Shown here piece after piece: positions 60,001 to 64,000 of a stretch of DNA of 64,000 bases. The translations under genes and the position numbers were made by a program. Origin of the DNA: Enoplolaimus lenunculus. Taxonomy: Eukaryota > Nematoda > Enoplea > Enoplida > Thoracostomopsidae. Every line of letters starts with the position of its first letter. Position 1 is the first letter of the stretch. Location: contig JASANG010000904.1 of assembly GCA_030248215.1 (NCBI GenBank), positions 96,780 through 160,779 on the forward strand. The letters are read 5' to 3'. Under the pieces are notes generated by a model that was not told the origin of the DNA, made no database searches, and worked only from the letters and a program-made list of their open reading frames with translations.

Positions 60001-60440
60001 GTAGTGACCCGAATAAGATTTGGCCTCTCCAGAGGGTACCCCTGTTATTCAGTTATGGACTGTTATCTATTATTAAACCACCCTCCGCCGCCCTTCGTTT
60101 ACTGACATATATCCGGTGTTGCAACTATCCGTTAAATTATACGTTTATTGGTCTTGAATCAAAAGCTTGAGCAATAATGCAAGGTTATACTTAAGAATGT
60201 ACCTTCAAAACTTTAAGTATTTTAAAGTTTCGAACTCAACTTTATTCGGCCTGTAGTCATGTATGCTCTATAATTAGGGATAATTGACATTATGGACTCT
60301 AATTAGGGTTTAGGGAAACTCTATCCGCTTTTGAACTGTTGTTAGGGATTCGGACTACTATTGATCGCGGCTCAAAATGTTGACTTTCCCCTTTTAATAA
60401 CCGTCCCTGTATTACTCCCCTCTTATTCGGGTCACTACAG
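60001..60440. mobile_element. MITE, CTGTAGTGACCC family, complete copy
   Basis: About 440 bp, from TGTAGTGACCCGAATAAG to CTTATTCGGGTCACTACAG|TA, with the full interior seen at 1909-2337 but in opposite orientation. The flanking 'AGCACAACCAAGCAA' and 'GTGCAACTGGGTACATGCTG' sequences also occur at 59410-59465, so the surroundings are themselves duplicated (about 59410-59530 and 60440-60550). Confidence 0.8.
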
Positions 60441-61079
60441 TAGCACAACCAAGCAATAGTGGATGATATATGAAACCGAGTGTGCAACTGGGTACATGCT
60501 GTGTATACAAGAGTGTACACAGTACACGTTGCGTTTTTAGCCTACCCCAACATAAGTTTAGAGGAAGGTACAACTTGTGTTAACTTTAAAGTTGTGTGGT
60601 ACTTTGCACGTTTCAAAATCTCTACTTCTATTTCAATATTGCTTAGCTTATTCTGTCGTATATATTTCATGTTATCGACGACCCTGAAAGACAAAAATGC
60701 AACGCATGCTGGTACATTTTGTACCATGCGCAGTTCAGGCAGTTGTACACTTTGTTAAATATTATGCACTCTTGGCACAATCAAACAATGCAGCTAAATT
60801 TGCAATTAACAGTACACAGGTACGTCGCAGACTTCTAGCTGGATCAACATGCTAGTGGGGCGCAAAATATTAAGAAATTCAATGCATAGATTTCACATCA
60901 CTTATTTGACTTATCATAAGACAATCCGACCAAATGTGCATATTCCCGCCAAAATTTGAATTTTCCCGCCCAATTTTGAGTTTTCGCGCCAAAATTTGCA
61001 TATTCCCACCAAAATCTAAATTTTCCGTCCAAAATTTAAATTTCTTGACATATTATTAGTATTGTTATTTACATTGTCT

Positions 61080-61382
61080 CGTAATATCATATGGTACTAA
61101 CGGCATATGTCTGTTTGTATCATTTGATATTCCACCGCACGCAAACCTAGTTATGCAATTGACTCAATAGACATTTTTAAAATGGTCATATGATATTGAC
61201 AGACAATGTAGGAAATATCATATAATATTGAAAGACAAAACGTGACCGATACGTGATGTTAGCCGACAACCACTGCTTTTCGAATATCATATTGGGTTAC
61301 ATCGCAGACAAAATGTTACCCAATATATAGAACGTTACAAAACGTGACCCAGCGGCACCATTTATAACGTGAACCCCGCATT
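61080..61382. mobile_element. partial MITE, CCCCGGTTATAAC family
   Basis: Several ATCATATGATATT motifs and a right end ATTTATAACGTGAACCCCGC match the right part of 12934-13595. Confidence 0.6.
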
Positions 61383-61432
61383 ACATTAGCTCTAAGCTAT
61401 ATGCGGACGTTTTTTGTACAAAGAGCAACTAT

Positions 61433-61850
61433 ATAATGGGTCATCCACGTAATACTGTCTACGCTACTGTAAAAAATGTCACACCCCGGTCGAGGGGGGA
61501 AAAACAGATACAGAAGACAACACGAGACACATAGCAGTCGGCAAGTCCCTCGAAGGGACAAGGACAAAAGACACTCGGACACAGTCGACAGGGACAGAGA
61601 AAGAGAACACCCACACACCCAAAAGAAAAACCGAAACCAACACAACCAGAGAGAAGACCGGAACACACCCCCCAACGAGAAGCACGCAAACAAACGAAAA
61701 AACCCGACAAAAACAACACCGGGAAACGGCGGAAGGCGCACCGCAACAACCCACCCGAAGACGCACACCCCACCATGTCAACTCGCAAACAAAAAAACAA
61801 TCATCAAAAAAAAAGTCAAAAAACACAACAAAAAAAAACATAAGGCATGG
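61433..61850. mobile_element. left half of the GGGTCATCCACG transposon, followed by a T-depleted stretch
   Basis: 61436-61480 matches the left TIR of 56627-57592. From about 61490 to 61850 the plus strand has almost no T. Comparing with the other copy, many positions agree once T residues (and some neighbouring G) are dropped, for example GTCCCTTCGAAGGGACTAAG there and GTCCCTCGAAGGGACAAGG here. Open frames on both strands here follow from the missing T/A stop letters and are not genes. Confidence 0.7.
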
Positions 61851-61989
61851 TGGTTAGCTAATATTTTTGTCCAGATAAAGTTGTCGCGATACTGTATTGT
61901 GTCTACGAACAACCGTAATACGGCGGACATGCTGTGTACAACTCGTACCAATCGTAACGTGTGATAGACACTCCGGTAAACATAATGTC

Positions 61990-62110
61990 AAATGCAAAGT
62001 AGTTAGTCCTGTAGTTAGCCTTCCTTGCTAGCGGAAGCGAAGAAAATTTTCAGGAGGGCGGCATATAAGGGTTTAAAAATTTTTCAGGAGGGCCAAAATT
62101 TTTCCAGTGG
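61990..62110 (+). mobile_element. hAT-type MITE fragment, CAGGCCCGTAGCC family
   Basis: 'CTGTAGTTAGCCTTCCTTGC', then 'GGAGGGCGGCATATAAGGGT' and 'CCAAAATTTTTCCAGTGGGA'. Both ends are worn. Confidence 0.55.
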
Positions 62111-62679
62111 GACTGAGACTTGGCTGTGAGTCCGTGCGACATGATATAGTTTGACATTTCGCCCATCACAAGAACTACCTTGTGGAAACTACTTGAAATA
62201 TTCTTTAAACCCGTTTTCATTAAATAGACTGCAAGTATTAGCAAGAGTATAAAATGGAGAGTACGACACTTCTACATTCATACACTAAAAGCACTGTAGC
62301 ATTTTACGAAGTCCTCAAGTAGTGGTTCCCTCTCCCTGATCGAGGATGGAGTATTAGATACCTCCTACCAGACGATTTAGATATAAAACAGCATCAATCA
62401 CCAATCGACGACGCGCTTTCATCGCAATGGGTTTAGTTAAGTCTTGGCGATAGCCTCTGCTGGCCCCCTCAATGAGTGTGGGGGTAACATAAAACATGGT
62501 CCGTGTATTACTATATCGCGCTAACATGTGATTTGGATCGTGTCATACTCTACATGTGTAATAAATACACTTGTGGAATTAGCAAGAGCAGATGATAACT
62601 TTTACACACGGTTGCTCTTTACCAAAATGACTTTAACCCCTTCTCACATTGAGTTGCCTATAAGCAAGTCAGCGCAGTG

Positions 62680-62900
62680 CATATACGTTAAGTAATACAT
62701 ATCGCACCGTGTTTAACAATTGCAACACGTATATATACATAGTACTAAATCACCGCAACACGTGAGAGCCCCTCGGGCTCGAGCGTCAAGCTCCTATAGC
62801 TGAGTGGTGATGGTATACGCCTCCCACTCCAGTCACTGAAGTTCGAATCCTAGCATAAAAGTAGGTGTCAGGGGAAATAGAAAATATTCATGTGAGAAAG
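62680..62900 (+). mobile_element. tRNA-type SINE, copy 2
   Basis: Box A-like 'TAGCTGAGTGGTGATGGTAT' at about 62799 and box B GAAGTTCGAATCC at about 62840 keep tRNA spacing. Flanks match copy 1 at 39600-39960. The region between does not fold into a full cloverleaf that I can see, so I call it a SINE and not a tRNA gene. Confidence 0.65.
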
Positions 62901-64000
62901 GGTTAAGCGAATCGACTATTTTATTATTATATAAGCATCAAGATTTCGATCAACACATGACGATTAAGCATGTACACACCCCGCTGAAGTATCAGATACA
63001 TAAAAAGTGTAATCTGCTCGCTTGGTAGCTACAAATTGTGGGATTGAGTTCGGAAAATAGCCTGTTAATAGTCAGAGCATGCAATATTCCCTTCTCAAAA
63101 ACGCACAAACAGTGTGCAACTGAGTATATTCTGTGTACAAAAGAACGCACCCAGAGCATGTTGCGTTGTTTTTGGCTAACCCCATATTTAGGGGGTGGCC
63201 AAATTTACCGAATATCTCAATTTTAGATGTTGAAATGTTCCGATATTGAAAACTTTCTTCCTTGTACCTTTAAAACCATAGGTACGTTTTACATGGTCAA
63301 CTACCCCCTCCCTGAATAAGTAGGTCGACCAAAACGCAACCCCTGTTGGTACATTCTTGATCACAATTTTTATGATTTTTGTGTCAAAGTAACCGCGGTG
63401 TAACTGGCTTTATGGTATCACATGGTCGTTTGGATATCCATTTTCCATTCTTGCAAAATCGGTACCTATTTGCGTTATTTGAAGAAAATACACGAAATTT
63501 TCGGTTTATTTTTACACTCAAAATTAGTCGTAAATCACATATATAACTGGCAATTTTTCATTACAGATATATATAAACTGCAATGCTGCTGATGTTCGAA
63601 ATGAAATCAAAATTACGACATTCATCCAAAGTTTTAAAAATTTTCAGTGCTTTTTTTCACTTAAAATTTGAAAACGCTAGCGAAATATTTGCATGTTTCA
63701 GTGATGTTGACTGAAAAATAAAACATCTTTGAAACTTTTATACTCCAATATTTAGTTTTCCGTTATTTCGATCGTTATCGCTTCCGTTATTGTTCCAATT
63801 CGTTTATGGTTTGAATCATGTGCAATTAAATTGTTATTCCAACCTCTGTCATCACGAGACGTAGAAGTTTCCGATCTAAAATCGGGGCCACAGCTATATT
63901 TCAATTTATAGTCGAAGCAAAACTCGAAAAGAAAGCGAGCGACTGATTGTAATTTAATAATTGCAATGTTGTTGGAACCTTAATATTTTTGGCCAATGTT
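62900..64000. other. gene-free right end
   Basis: No supported exon. 63085-63200 repeats the 'GTGCAACTG..TA' and 'CCCCATATTTAG' sequence also found near 59450-59930 and 60480-60560, a dispersed repeat. 63735-63800 has a patch of the AACGGAAACGG family. Confidence 0.5.

Noticed and set aside
61397-61964. Overlapping open frames of 113-162 codons on both strands
   Set aside because: The strand is almost free of T, so stop codons are missing by composition; amino-acid make-up is extreme and matches no family.
62790-62870. tRNA gene
   Set aside because: Box A and box B are present but I could not form acceptor and anticodon stems, and a second copy with the same flanks shows it is a dispersed SINE.

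Overview
This looks like nuclear DNA of an invertebrate animal. Genes are split by introns of about 0.5-4 kb with GT/AG borders, intergenic DNA is AT-rich, and small non-autonomous transposons occur throughout. Several dispersed elements carry runs of TTAGGC, the telomere repeat unit of nematodes. A nematode, perhaps of an early-branching lineage, is therefore my best guess, but this is inference and not proof. I see no intact transposase, reverse transcriptase or viral gene.

Six multi-exon genes can be assembled by matching splice sites and reading phase. (1) 5359-12001 (+): a divergent ionotropic glutamate receptor/IR-type channel in six exons. (2) 13916-18916 (+): a 514-residue protein of unknown function with leucine-rich-repeat-like segments, in three exons. 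(3) 21714-24903 (+): a CARD protein with a very long, low-complexity tail. (4) 29271-39497 (+): a gene with the DUF3719 'HLR' region, probably FAM149-like, seven exons seen and the 5' end missing. (5) 40583-48281 (-) and (6) 54969-58529 (-): two close paralogues, each coding for an N-terminal CARD, about 150 residues of disordered linker and a 22-codon last exon with one C-terminal membrane segment.

The most interesting content is this CARD family. The three genes share one intron at the same place inside the CARD. Two of them end in a tail anchor supplied by a short, distant, phase-0 exon. CARD, floppy linker and C-terminal membrane anchor is the layout of MAVS, the mitochondrial adaptor of RIG-I-like receptor signalling in vertebrates. 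If confirmed, this is a small family of MAVS-like adaptors in an animal group where I would not expect it. The function is inferred from architecture only.

Region by region: 1-5.3 kb is repeats, including a large inverted repeat and a 3-copy tandem. 5.4-12 kb is the receptor. 12-19 kb is the LRR-like gene, its first intron filled with TTAGGC elements. 21.7-24.9 kb is CARD gene 1. 25-29 kb is mostly repeats plus one unassigned minus-strand exon. 29.3-39.5 kb is the FAM149-like gene with transposons in most introns. 40.6-48.3 kb is CARD gene 2, convergent with the FAM149-like gene. 48.4-54.9 kb is repeat-rich. 55-58.5 kb is CARD gene 3. 58.6-64 kb is nested transposons, an odd T-depleted element copy and a tRNA-type SINE.

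All exon joins are read by eye from splice consensus, phase and protein similarity. No alignment or database search was run.
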